Of a DNA stretch of 64,000 nt, positions 18,692 through 42,495 are shown in pieces. The notes beneath the pieces are model-generated. The model was given only the letters and a program-made list of their open reading frames with translations, ran no database searches and was not told where the DNA came from. Source of the stretch: Cyanophora paradoxa. Its lineage: Eukaryota; Glaucocystophyceae; Cyanophorales; Cyanophoraceae. A program made the position numbers and the translations under genes. Where the stretch lies: positions 62,001 through 126,000 of the forward strand of contig QPMI01000165.1 of NCBI GenBank assembly GCA_004431415.1. Direction: 5' to 3'. The stretch's first letter is position 1; the number at the start of each line of letters is the position of its first letter.

Positions 18692-20077
18692 ATGCCAGCA
18701 ACTGGAAGAATAGTTAGGAGAACCACTGAGCAACTGCAAGGTAACCTACTGCCTATCACAATTCCAAAGGAGGAAAAGGGGGAATCTCGAATTGTTAAAA
18801 AGTCTGAAATGAAAGAGCTTGTCCCAGTAGAGATCCCAGTTGCCATTGCAGTGAAAGAAACTAGCAAGATTGCCAAGAGATTCTATGATGTGAGAACTGG
18901 TTACAAAGGGCTTCAAGCTATGAGGGCTGAGTTACCTGATGAATCCTATAAGCAGTTGCAAGAGTTCTATAAGAAACAGGAAGTTGTTCAGATCAATGCA
19001 CCAGCTATATCTAGAAAGAGAGATCCCATGGTCCCAATCAGGCAACCCCTTGATACCTATGTGATTGATTTGCTCTTTTTCCCAGCTTATAAGAAACAAA
19101 ACAATGGCTATGATACTTTTATGACTGCAATGGAATCAACACTGAGAACTGGTTATATTATACCTATAAGGGATAAATCAGCTCTCACTACATTAGCTGC
19201 ATTTAAACAGCTTGAAATGAGAGTGGCAAGACCCATAGTAAAGGTTCAATCAGATGCTGGAAGTGAATTCCAAAATCGAATATTCCAGGAGTATTTATCT
19301 AGTAAATACATAGAACACCAAGTGAGTGGAACTGCTGACCACAGAAGCCAAGGTCGAATTGAAGCCTTTAACAAGCAGATTAAGAGACTGATCACAAACT
19401 ACTGCATAGCTAATAACACAGCTAGATTCTTTGATGTGTTAGGTGATATTGAGTATAATTACAATAATACAGTTCACTCAGCTACTAAGATGAAGCCAGG
19501 CGAAACTACAGAGAAGCATTATAGGTATATAGTGGGATTAGAAGATGAAAGATTCAAGAAATCAATAGCTTATCTTGACACCATGCAGCCTGGCATGTTT
19601 GTTAGAGTGAAAGTTGAGAAGAACCCCTTTGCTAAACAGGGTAACAATTGGTCTAGGATGGTTTACACTGTTGATAGTAGGGAAGGCTTTAAGTTTAAGC
19701 TAAGGAGTCCCACTGGTGAGATCATAGATAACAGGTTTGCTTTCCATGAGCTGTTGCATGTGAATGCAGTTGAATATCTAGAAACCCCTACAGTGGATGC
19801 CTTAGAGCAAGCCAAAGAGGAAGCCAGGGTTGATGCTGCTATAAGGAGAGAGGGCATAGAAGCTGCTAATGAAGTCCCAGATAAGCCTTTGATAGAGGCT
19901 AGAAAGGAGAAGACTGGCAAGGTTAATAGGGAACTCAAAAAGCTCACCATAGCAGGGACACAGAAACTTTCAGAAGTGAATAGCCAGAGATGGTATAGTG
20001 ACTTTCAGACTACTAAGGAGTCATATACAGCCCCTAAACCTCAAAGAACACTAAGAGAGAGGACCAAAACTAGCTAG
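18692..20077 (+). CDS. int: Retroviral-type (RVE/DDE) integrase
   Basis: 461 residues. Catalytic triad D,D35E: Asp126 in YVIDLLFF, Asp188 in QSDAGSEF and Glu224 in GRIEAFNKQI, with exactly 35 residues between the last two. The core continues with EYNYNNTVHSATKMKPGET, typical of rve domains. The region after ~300 (FVRVKVEKNPFAKQGNNWS ... YTVDSREGFKFKLRS) is SH3- or chromo-like and could bind DNA or chromatin. The tail is acidic and helical. This enzyme would insert the linear genome into the host chromosome through its terminal repeats. It starts 3 bp after the polymerase stop, so the two are probably on one transcript. Intact. Confidence 0.93.
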   Translation: MPATGRIVRRTTEQLQGNLLPITIPKEEKGESRIVKKSEMKELVPVEIPVAIAVKETSKIAKRFYDVRTGYKGLQAMRAELPDESYKQLQEFYKKQEVVQINAPAISRKRDPMVPIRQPLDTYVIDLLFFPAYKKQNNGYDTFMTAMESTLRTGYIIPIRDKSALTTLAAFKQLEMRVARPIVKVQSDAGSEFQNRIFQEYLSSKYIEHQVSGTADHRSQGRIEAFNKQIKRLITNYCIANNTARFFDVLGDIEYNYNNTVHSATKMKPGETTEKHYRYIVGLEDERFKKSIAYLDTMQPGMFVRVKVEKNPFAKQGNNWSRMVYTVDSREGFKFKLRSPTGEIIDNRFAFHELLHVNAVEYLETPTVDALEQAKEEARVDAAIRREGIEAANEVPDKPLIEARKEKTGKVNRELKKLTIAGTQKLSEVNSQRWYSDFQTTKESYTAPKPQRTLRERTKTS

Positions 20078-20565
20078 TTTGCTAGCCGAAAACTCGTTTT
20101 TTCAAAATATATGTATGACTGATATACATATATGCATATGCTATACACATAGTCTTGTAGATCTTTTCAAGCGCTTCACAGCGATATGCAGAACGTTGCG
20201 ATTTGATAATCTGGTGATGAGATACAAGCGTTTGAAGATGCCGATTATCGATTTTTCGAGATTTCGGAATGATGCATCATAATGATGTAATAATGATGTA
20301 TCATAAACATATAACATATATATATCGCCGTGATCGTCATGATCTCCCGAGTTCGATGGTGTGTCATATATATCATATACATTTGCATCGTCATTATGAC
20401 ATCATTTCGTAAAATTACACGTCCGTCATCGTCTTTTTCCGCAGCGAACAGATAAGTGAACAGTTAAGGAGACAACTATTGTAATAGTGGACTGCAACAA
20501 CAATTGAAAACAAGATCTGTGGGAAAGCTATTGAAAGACAATGAAGCAAATTGCGAACAATTAAG

Positions 20566-20644
20566 TGAACAGTTAAGTGGACACCTGTTGGGAGTAGGCA
20601 GTGTCTACTCGTTTATCGTGAAACGGTGTCCACTTAACTGTTCA
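20566..20644. repeat. Hairpin with 20-bp perfect stem
   Basis: tgaacagttaagtggacacc at 20,566-20,585 is perfectly complementary to ggtgtccacttaactgttca at 20,625-20,644, with a 39-nt loop that itself holds gtaggcagtgtctac. A related direct copy of aagtgaacagttaa lies at about 20,454. It could be a terminator, a protein-binding site or a replication structure. Confidence 0.85.
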
Positions 20645-20872
20645 TTTAACTGTTGACGAAAACCCATGCATTATGACATCATATCATTAAACCCCATACA
20701 AAACACTAAAATGCATGTATCTCTTCACCAACTCATCATCTTACAAAGATAAAAACAGATTCGGAATCCTCTTAACGAGACCAGCGTGACTATGTAAGTA
20801 TCATAGGCTCAATAATTCATATGTTAATAAGCATCTCCCCTAGATTCCCCCTATTATATTATATTTATATTT

Positions 20873-21060
20873 AAGTGGACTCATGGTTGACTCATATTAA
20901 TCGTAAAAGTAGTAAAAGTATATGGATTTTGTTACGAATTCAATGCAAGGGTTGACTAAGTGGGTTGAGTTGACTCAAATTTCACAGGAAATATTTGGGA
21001 CCTAAAGTTTTCTAAAAAGGATTTCAAAAAATGTGTCAACTCCCCCCACTTAGTCAACCC
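20873..21060. repeat. 185-bp repeat module, copy B
   Basis: Same motif order as copy A at 14,797: aagtggactcatggttgact, then gggttgactaagtgggttga, gttgactcaaatttcacag, a middle part with ttctaaaaagga, and gtcaactccccccacttagt near the end. The spacing between motifs is conserved while the sequence between them has diverged, so the motifs appear to be under selection. The flanks of the central motif and its reverse complement form an inverted pair. Confidence 0.8.
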
Positions 21061-21364
21061 TGACCATAAACAGTAAGGATTTGAGCTAACATGTATCACA
21101 AAGTGAACATATTGAGTCCACTTAGAAGATCCACTTTTGAAATCCAAGTTGATTTTGCTTGAAATTTCAAAGTTGATCTAAAAGTGAGTCCACCCTGATT
21201 GATTATGGTAACAAAGTTGACTAAGTTGACTAAGTTGAGTCATATTAAGAAATTCAAGGAGACTAAGAGTTCAAAATGTTAATGAAAAGTGAGTCAACTT
21301 AGACCACTTATGGTAACAAATTTAAATATTTAATTGATTTAATCGGAAAAGAACATGATTTAAT

Positions 21365-21585
21365 CGAATTTATTGATATAATTCCGATTAGATTCATTTA
21401 GGATTCAATTAAGATCAATCGAAGTTATTGATATAATTCCGATTAACTACAATTAAGATACAATATCGATTAATCGAGTTTATCGATATAACATCGATTA
21501 AATTAATTGAAATGCATATAAAAATATGAAAATTCATGTGAAAATTCAAATAAATTAATCGATTTTATTGATATAACATCGAATC
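21365..21585. repeat. Degenerate AT-rich subterminal repeats
   Basis: At least four copies of a ttattgatataattccgatt-like word (near 21,371, 21,427, 21,480 and 21,562; the last two read gatataacatcgat) spaced roughly 55, 54 and 82 bp. They lie immediately inside the presumed right end, where integrase or terminal-protein sites would be expected. Confidence 0.65.
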
Positions 21586-21659
21586 ACACATATGAATATT
21601 CATATTTTAATCCTGAGGCGGAACGCCGAGGGATTAAAATATGAATATTCATATGTGTG
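21585..21659. repeat. 29-bp-arm palindrome at the virus/host boundary
   Basis: The arm 21,585-21,613 (from cacacatatgaatattcata to taatcc) is perfectly inverted at 21,631-21,659 around a 17-bp GC-rich spacer that can itself pair (ggcg-gaa-cgcc). Each arm also contains the self-palindrome tatgaatattcata. Base composition switches from about 25% to over 50% GC at its right edge, so it marks or overlaps the end of the element. It may be a terminal repeat structure or a separate MITE-like insertion. Confidence 0.85.
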
Positions 21660-21667
21660 CGCAGGCA

Positions 21668-22917
21668 ATGCGCGCGAAGCTCGAGTTCGAATTTGATGGA
21701 CGCAAAGATGATTTCGATTCTTGGTACAGCGGAGCGATCGCGACATGCGCATTCATCGCGTTTGCAGGGAAAGAGTACAGGCACGCCTTTTATATTATCG
21801 GTACTGCTCAGCGGCCCCTGACGCAATTTAGCAAACTCGAATTCGGAATCGAGCTCGAAGATGAGCTCCTTCTGAAGGACAGGCCTAGGGCATGTGCGTT
21901 GGCGGAGGAGCTCCAACTTCTCTTCGGCCTCAATCAACTTCGAGCCAAACTGGAGGATGCCGAATGGGTGAGAACGTTTAAATGTAATGGACCTGGGTTT
22001 GTGTAAGAATTCGATTCTATCGGCACTTCTTTTTCACGGCAGGTGATGTGGACGACGCGAACGTATTCGGCCGTCACCAAAGAGCACTTGGAGTCGGCTC
22101 TCCGCGACGTCGACGCGCTTCTCGCCCGATGTGCCAGGGCCTCACTTCCCGTCCCAAGCTCCTTCTTCTGCGACCTCGTCGAAGTCTGTGCCGCTTCTGG
22201 CGACTGGAAACGCGGCCAGGACTATTGGGCTCGGATGCCGCAGCGGGGTGTCCAACGTGACGGCAATGCTTTGAGTGCGTCTCGCAATTGAAACTCCCCA
22301 GAGAAGTTCGCAAGCTTCGCGTTTCTGACCATATTTTCCAGGAACGTATTTCGAACTCTGTTTCGCGTGTCTCGACGAGGCCCTGGCCAAGTTCAAGCCG
22401 AAGTTGGTCAAAGCTGGTCTGAAACTCGATGAGGACGGCTTGGACCAGCTGCTGAAGTGGGACATGTACATGAACTACGAACTTCCTTCCTTCAAAAACC
22501 CTGACGTCGACGAGTTCTCGGCCTTGTCAGAAGACGAGAGGCGTGAACACGAAGAATTCGTTTCGCGATTGCAATTGGAAGAGGAGGAGGTGCGTGCCCC
22601 GTGCGTGCGCTGGACATGATATTAATATTTGGCTACCGGGCTAACACACGATTTCATGTTCAACTGCAGCTGCAGGCTCACGCTCATGATCAAGCTAATG
22701 CTCATGCTCATGATCATGATCAAACCCATGGGCATGGCCATGACATCGATCAAGCAGATGATCACCATCAAGCGCTTCTCGAGGTTCGCAGTTTTGATAT
22801 AATATCGATGCAACGTAAATTATAACATGCTGAAATACGTACTACGGTACTCGAAATACGTTCTAATCTCCTCATGATATATCGATTAGGGGGATTCCGA
22901 GGACCATGGCCAGTAAC
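21668..22917 (+). CDS. Host PPR-like protein with His-rich tail (spliced)
   Basis: Four or five exons are readable: 21,668-~21,966 (MRAKLEFEFDGRKDDFDSW...), ~22,043-22,274, ~22,341-22,588, ~22,670-22,782 and a short last exon ending near 22,917. Introns here are mostly GT-AG and short. Exons 2-3 contain FFCDLVEVCAASGDWKRGQD followed by YWARMPQRGVQRDGNA, which has the two-helix spacing of a pentatricopeptide (PPR) unit, so an organellar RNA-binding role is possible. A later exon is His/Asp-rich (AHAHDQANAHAHDHDQTHGH), likely a metal-binding or low-complexity tail. The sequence just before 21,668 reads tgtgcgcag, a good splice acceptor, so upstream exons may exist beyond the viral insertion. 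Identification as PPR is tentative. Confidence 0.5.
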
Positions 22918-23265
22918 GGGCTCGCCGGGCATCGCCCTCAGCCCCCGATGCTTCGATCGCCACGGCCACGATTCGACGAACCAGCAGGCGGGCATCTCGG
23001 ATCTCGGACCGTGAATTTCATGATCATCATGAGCATGCCGGCACCGCGCTTATTGCGGAAGGACCGGCCGCGGCGCCGGCCCATCTTATGTTCTAGACGT
23101 GTACTTACGACTCGACGCCCAGCTCGAAAAGACAACTAGCTGTAGAATCGAACCCTTGTCACCTGTATCTATCTCCTCTTGTAGTCGCCGCGTGGAGCGG
23201 GGGACTGCTTGTAATTATGTGAGCTCACACTCGGCGCCAAAGCTGCCTGCAGCTGCACGCTGCAG

Positions 23266-24957
23266 CTACTGAGGGCCGCCCTCGCGATCGGGCCCGGCGC
23301 CCTCGGCGGCGGCGGCGCGGCGGCGGGCCTTGGCGGCGTAGAAGTTGAAGGCGACGAAGTCGTACAGCGCGTGCACCAGCATCGGCACCTGCGCCGCAAA
23401 GAGCCGGCCTCGAACGCTGATCCGCCCGCAACTCTTGCCAGGGGCGGTGGGGCGGTGTGGGGCGCACCGCGATGTTGTGGCTGGATAGTGTGAGGAAGAA
23501 GAAGAGGCGTGAGGGGGCGAGGAGCAGAGGCGCCGGCCTAGGGCTCGCGGCCGAATCGAATCGAATAGAAGCCGGGGCGCACCTGGCGAGGAACATCCAT
23601 CCGAAGTAGAGCCCCGCGATGAACGTCGCCCCGATGTACCTGTACCCGGGGAGGGCGGGGCGGGGCGGGGCGGGGGGGAGGGGGCGGGGCGAGGCGGGGC
23701 GGCGTGAGGAAGAGATCGAAAGGAATGAAGGAGGGGCGCACTGGGGCGAGATCGCGTGCGCGAGAGAGAACAGGACGCTCGCCCCCAGCACCGCCTGCGG
23801 GGGTACAGGACGCTACTTGAGTTCGGGATGGGGGGGCGGGGGGGGGGTAGTAGCGCACGGCGGGGTCGCCGAAGCGGTCCGCGAGGCCCGTCTGCACCGC
23901 CGCCCGGAAGAAGAGCTGGGGGGAACAAGTGAGGAGGGGGTACGTGAAAAGCCATGAAGGGGGTACACGCCTCCTCGCAGACGCCGGCGGCGGTGGCGAG
24001 GAAGGCGAAGTCGAGGACGCTGAGGCTGCGGGGTACGCGATCAGAGGGGCGGGCCGGGGGGGGGGAAGGAGGGAGCAGGGGCGTACCCCCGGAAGGCGAG
24101 AGAGACGTCGTCCCTGCGGGGGTGGGGCGGAGGGGTCGGAACTCGGGGGGCGGGGGGCGGCGAACGTTCGCCGCGGGCGGGGGGAAGACAGGGCGCACAT
24201 CGTGCGGCTGAGCGCCTTCAACGGTTCCCAGTCGATCTTCTCCGAGCTGCGGGCGGCCGCCTGAGCGGAGCGGGGGAGGCGGGGCCGCGGGGGGCGGAAG
24301 CGGGCGCGCGCCCGAAGAGGATGGCGAGGAGGGGCGCGGTGCCGGCGAGGCTGAGCCCCAGCGCTTCCGGCGTGATCGCGAACGTCCCGCCCAAGTCCAC
24401 GTCAAGCGCCTGCGTTCGTGCACCGGCGGCCTGATCATGAGCGGCGCGGGCGCGCGGGGACGCGGCCGCGGACGCGCGCTCGCTCGCCCGCTCGCCTTTC
24501 CGGTGAGGAGCGCGAAGAGTGTGAGGCCGGTGTAGCCCAGCGCCGAAACCTTCACGAGCTGCGCCCGCACCTCCTCCGCCGGAATGGCTGCGAGCTGCCG
24601 GAACGAGGCGGTGCCGTCCTCGGGTCTGGCCGGCAGCGGCTGCGGGCCGTCCGCCGGCGGCACCGACGGCGCTTCCGGGTCTTTCTCGCTCGTCGCCGCG
24701 ACGTACGGCACCCGCCGCGCCCGCCTCTCCTCCGACGGCGCCGGCACGAAGGCCAACGAGCGCCGCGCGTGCAGGCGCCAGGCGGCGCAAGGCTCGCTGC
24801 CGAAGAACGCCCGACTGCGTAGGAGCCTACCGCAATGCGCCGCGCCGCTCGCCGGCCGCGGGCTGTGCGGTGCGAGCCGGAAAGTAGAGTGCCAGCCGGC
24901 CGCGCAGCTGACGAGCCGGTACGGCGTGCAGGGGGCGCAGAAGGCGTGCGAGGCCAT
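23266..24957 (-). CDS. CPBP-family (CAAX/Abi) intramembrane protease, probably plastid-targeted
   Basis: Exons read on the minus strand from ATG at 24,957 (MASHAFCAPCTPYRL; an in-frame ATG at 25,068 is an alternative) to the stop at 23,266. The N-terminal ~130 residues are Arg/Ser/Ala/Pro-rich like a targeting peptide. Then come QLAAIPAEEVRAQLVKVSAL, several hydrophobic helices and the CPBP motifs. Motif 1 is GVCEE joined across an intron to LFFRAAVQTG, giving EExxxR only if the donor is GC. Motif 2 is LFSLAHAIS and motif 3 is LVHALYDFVAFNFY. The family are multi-pass membrane metallo-endopeptidases acting on prenylated or membrane proteins, in algae and plants often in the plastid. Short introns of the form gtacccc...cag separate the exons. 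Exon ends are approximate. Confidence 0.72.
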   Translation of the reverse strand: MASHAFCAPCTPYRLVSCAAGWHSTFRLAPHSPRPASGAAHCGRLLRSRAFFGSEPCAAWRLHARRSLAFVPAPSEERRARRVPYVAATSEKDPEAPSVPPADGPQPLPARPEDGTASFRQLAAIPAEEVRAQLVKVSALGYTGLTLFALLTGKASGRASARPRPRPRAPAPLMIRPPVHERRRLTWTWAGRSRSRRKRWGSASPAPRPSSPSSSGARPLPPPAAPPPPLRSGGRPQLGEDRLGTVEGAQPHDVRPVFPPPAANVRRPPPPEFRPLRPTPAGTTSLSPSGGTPLLPPSPPPARPSDRVPRSLSVLDFAFLATAAGVCEEACTPFMAFHVPPPHLFPPALLPGGGADGPRGPLRRPRRALLPPPRPPIPNSSSVLYPRRRCWGRASCSLSRTRSRPSAPLLHSFRSLPHAAPPRPAPSPPPRPAPPSPGTGTSGRRSSRGSTSDGCSSPGAPRLLFDSIRPRALGRRLCSSPPHASSSSSHYPATTSRCAPHRPTAPGKSCGRISVRGRLFAAQVPMLVHALYDFVAFNFYAAKARRRAAAAEGAGPDREGGPQ

Positions 24958-25116
24958 CGCGAGCTGCTGTAAAGAAAGCTGGGTCTGCTCTGCGGGGTAC
25001 ACGACTCTTAGAGCCCGCTGACCAGAGCCAGCCGGTCGCTCGACGAGCAGGAACGAACGAGCGGGCACGCGACGACGTTGGAGCTGGACGTCCGGCGCGA
25101 GAGGTGAGGCGGGGAG

Positions 25117-36020
<10,904 letters not shown>

Positions 36021-36106
36021 GCCTTCTCATTGCTCGGCGATCGCTTTGTGTTCGGCGCCATACCCAGCGAGTCCGACCTCTAACAAAGAGCTGCTGGGCC
36101 GGCGAT

Positions 36107-39890
<3,784 letters not shown>

Positions 39891-41002
39891 CGATATTGCG
39901 TTCATTTTCTATACTCTATATAGCTAGTAATAACAGCCTATAGCTTTCCTCTCCTGTACCTTCGGCTTCCCCTCTGGCTGTCCCGCCAGATCCACCTCGC
40001 CCGCCGGTTCCTGCATGGCCCCCTTTGATTCATGATAGTCTTGTATCAATCTTCGCTTCACCTCAACTTAGTTTACCCTCAGTTGTTTTGCCGTCACCTC
40101 CATCAGATGCTTCATCGATGTTAGTTAGGAGCACTGGCCCCCTCCACCTTCCAGTTCCTCGTGTATTCCATGCCTTCCCTGTACCTTTGATTCCGTTCCC
40201 TTTGTCGTTAGCTCTGCCTCTTCCTCCTCCATCTCTCACTGTTAGCCCTCAGGCAGTTCCGCCTCTTTATCTTCAGCGACCGTCAGACCGTATAGTTTTT
40301 GGCAGCGAGTATTTTGTGTATGGTGACGTTCCTCGTGTGTACCCTTCTCTCTCTTCTACTTCGCTATATTTGCCTCTCCCGCCTGGTTCAGCCCCATCGT
40401 CTGCCTTCCCTGTCACTACTGGCTTGCGTTTCGCCCCTCCTCTTATACTGCCGATTCCGAGTCTGCACCCGAGCTCTGCCCCTTTCCTCGTGTCGTCCCC
40501 AGTTCCTCAGATTAGTCTTCAGCCGTCCATTGTTTTACCAACTCTACAATCTCGATTCCGTTTAGACACTCCGCCAGCTTCGACTTTCCCCTCTAGTGGT
40601 GTCCTACGTTTCGCCTCTCCTACTGTTCTACCGCCTTTGCCTCCTGCGACTACGTCTTCTAGTTCTGCTGTTAGCTCTGTCTTGTCGTCTTCGTCTAGAT
40701 CTTCGTCTTCGACTGTAGTTCCTCGTGCTCGTTCTCCTTATTTGCTGCGTCCCCGTGCTCCTCGTCGTTCTAGTGTGACTAGTACTTCTGCATCGACGCC
40801 CTTGAGCTCTTCTACTCCTTCTCCTCGTGCTCGTTCTCCTTATCTTTTGCGTTCTTCTGATCGTGTCCCTTCTCGTGATCCCTCTTGATTCTGTATATAT
40901 TTTGTGCTAGTTTACTGTATCTTTGATTTGTGATTGCTTTGTTGTCTTTAATATCACTACCTACGGGGGGTTCGCCCCACCGTAGTCTCTCAAAAAAAAA
41001 AA
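39891..41002 (+). mobile_element. Retroelement-like segment, copy 2 (intact Pro/Ser-rich ORF)
   Basis: Duplicate of 34,364-35,471. The same 3' stem-loop is followed by eleven A. Here a frame of 287 codons is open at 40,025-40,888, without ATG at its start, encoding a Ser/Pro/Leu-rich product with repeats such as VPRARSPYLLRPRAP and SPRARSPYLLRSSD. No known domain. In copy 1 one C is missing in the CCCC run near 34,493 and another near 34,905, splitting the frame. The ORF may be part of the element or simply a low-complexity open frame. Confidence 0.4.
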
Positions 41003-41398
41003 TAGTATCTGAGTCATAATCTGACCAAGTAGTGAAATGTGTACTTATATAATTATGCGTATAACTTACAGTACCCAATTGCAAGAACAGAACTGAGGAG
41101 CACGTGCACTGTCCGTGGCTGTCGATCAGAACGGCGCCGCGGGGAAGTTGGGCGGCTTGCATCAAGTTGCATGGGCGGCCCCGGGCCCCCGACCGGCGGC
41201 CCGGCGGCGGGCCGCGGCGGGCCCGACGTTCTATAGCCTATAGGCTATAGCTACCGCCGAGCCTACCGGTAGTGACCGATGATCCCGGTGACCCTTCGCA
41301 ACCTGGAATCGACGTCGACGCTAATTAGTAATTACAAGCCAGTTTTTTCGTTTCACCCGATTGATTCCAAGTCCGAATTCCTGCTGATCCGAGTTGCA

Positions 41399-41851
41399 GA
41401 CCGGCGATCGCTTGCACAGGAGCTGCTTCAAGTTCGTCGCACCAGCCAACGCCAACGCCTGCAGTGCGTGCCCGCCTCCCGTAGCGCTGCGAGCTTGCTC
41501 GCATAGAGATTCCCTATTCAATTGGATCGCTAGATCTGCCCCGCGCATAGACCGGCGATCGCTTGCACAGGAGCTGCTTCAAGTTCGTCGCACCAGCCAA
41601 CGCCAACGCCTGCAGTGCGTGCCCGCCTCCCGTAGCGCTGCGAGCTTGCTCGCATAGAGATTCCCTATTCAATTGGATCGCTAGATCTGCCCCGCGCTCT
41701 GACCGGCGATCGCTTGCACAGGAGCTGCTTCAAGTTCGTCGCACCAGCCAACGCCAACGCCTGCAGTGCGTGCCCGCCTCCCGTAGCGCTGCGAGCTTGC
41801 TCGCATAGAGATTCCCTATTCAATTGGATCGCTAGATCTGCCCCGCGCGCA
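41399..41851. repeat. Three tandem copies of a 151-bp unit
   Basis: gaccggcgatcgcttgcaca recurs at 41,399, 41,550 and 41,701, each unit ending with ttggatcgctagatctgccc. Copy 1 of the large duplication holds a single unit at 35,878. The array expanded after or during the duplication. Reading frames in the units are open but have no family resemblance. Confidence 0.93.
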
Positions 41852-42495
41852 ACTTCCTCTTGCAAGTTGCCCCGCCCGGGTAAGTTGGGGGTCGATCAGC
41901 GACGATCACGCGGCGGGGTGACGCATCGGAATCGAGAGTCAATTGAAGACTCATGGAATGCGCATGCGCCGCGATTGCGATTGAAATTCTCGAATCGATG
42001 GCGGTCAATGTCAATCATTGATCTTTTCGCAACTGTCGATCATCAATGCCCCAGGCTCCCCAGCGGCGGGCCAGCGGCGCAGCGCCGGGCAGCGGGCCAG
42101 CGGCAGACGCGCGCCGGCAGTGCGCGCAAGACTGCCAGTACTAGACTACTACTAGTGCCGCAGACTGGCCCGCAGTGCGTCATTCCTCGGCGCAGTGGGG
42201 TACCCCCCCCCAAGACCTATCTTGCCGATCCGACGAAGAAGCCGCGAAGGCTAGCGCTTCGGCGAAGCTTGACTATTACCAGCTGCAGACTGCAGTAAGC
42301 TTCGACGTCGGACCGACTCGGACGGAAGGAGCGCGCTGCGCGCGGCGCCGGCCATACCGCCGATCGATACCGCCGGTAGTACACTAGCAAGCCTTGAAAG
42401 CTTGAAGCAGCACACTATAGCTAGCAAGCTGCAGCGTCCGAGCTCGAAGCAAGTTGCGCTCATCGAACCCTCGAGTAAGATCTCCGATCGCTACG
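41852..42495. other. Intergenic region upstream of the CBM20 gene
   Basis: No gene recognised. Contains short GC-rich direct repeats (cagcggcgggccagcggcgc near 42,060) and several ctagtac/actactagt palindromic words. It likely contains the promoter of the gene at 42,496. Confidence 0.4.

Larger units (their letters stand above)
20078..21584. other. Non-coding right terminal region of the element
   Basis: About 1.5 kb with no convincing gene; a 67-codon ORF at 20,079 has no family features. It contains a GATC/TCGA-rich stretch (20,180-20,350), clustered palindromic ATGATGCATCAT-like words near 20,270, a 20-bp-stem hairpin (20,566-20,644), module B (20,873-21,060), further tgactaagttgac motifs (21,215-21,300) and AT-rich subterminal repeats (21,365-21,585). 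It probably contains part of the terminal inverted repeat and the replication/integration ends. Confidence 0.7.
1..21660. mobile_element. Integrated Polinton/Maverick-like virus (right part)
   Basis: A compact AT-rich block with virion, packaging, replication and integration genes sits next to GC-rich, intron-rich host DNA. Virion genes: double jelly-roll capsid protein (7946-9316), two penton-like proteins and a packaging ATPase. Replication and integration genes: AEP primase-SF3 helicase, protein-primed-type PolB and a D,D35E integrase. These are the defining genes of polintons and Mavirus-type virophages. The left end is outside the window, since the first gene is still open at base 1, so the left terminal inverted repeat and target-site duplication cannot be seen. 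The right boundary is placed at 21,585-21,660, where composition changes sharply inside a palindrome. No adenain/Ulp1-like protease was recognised. The class is firm; the exact lineage is inference. Confidence 0.93.

Noticed and set aside
20079-20282. 67-codon ORF after the integrase
   Set aside because: Cys/Ile/Phe-rich without family features, in a region dense with palindromes; no upstream viral motif. Probably chance.
41399-41851. CRISPR-like array
   Set aside because: Units of 151 bp are directly adjacent with no unique spacers, and the DNA is eukaryotic; it is a plain tandem repeat.
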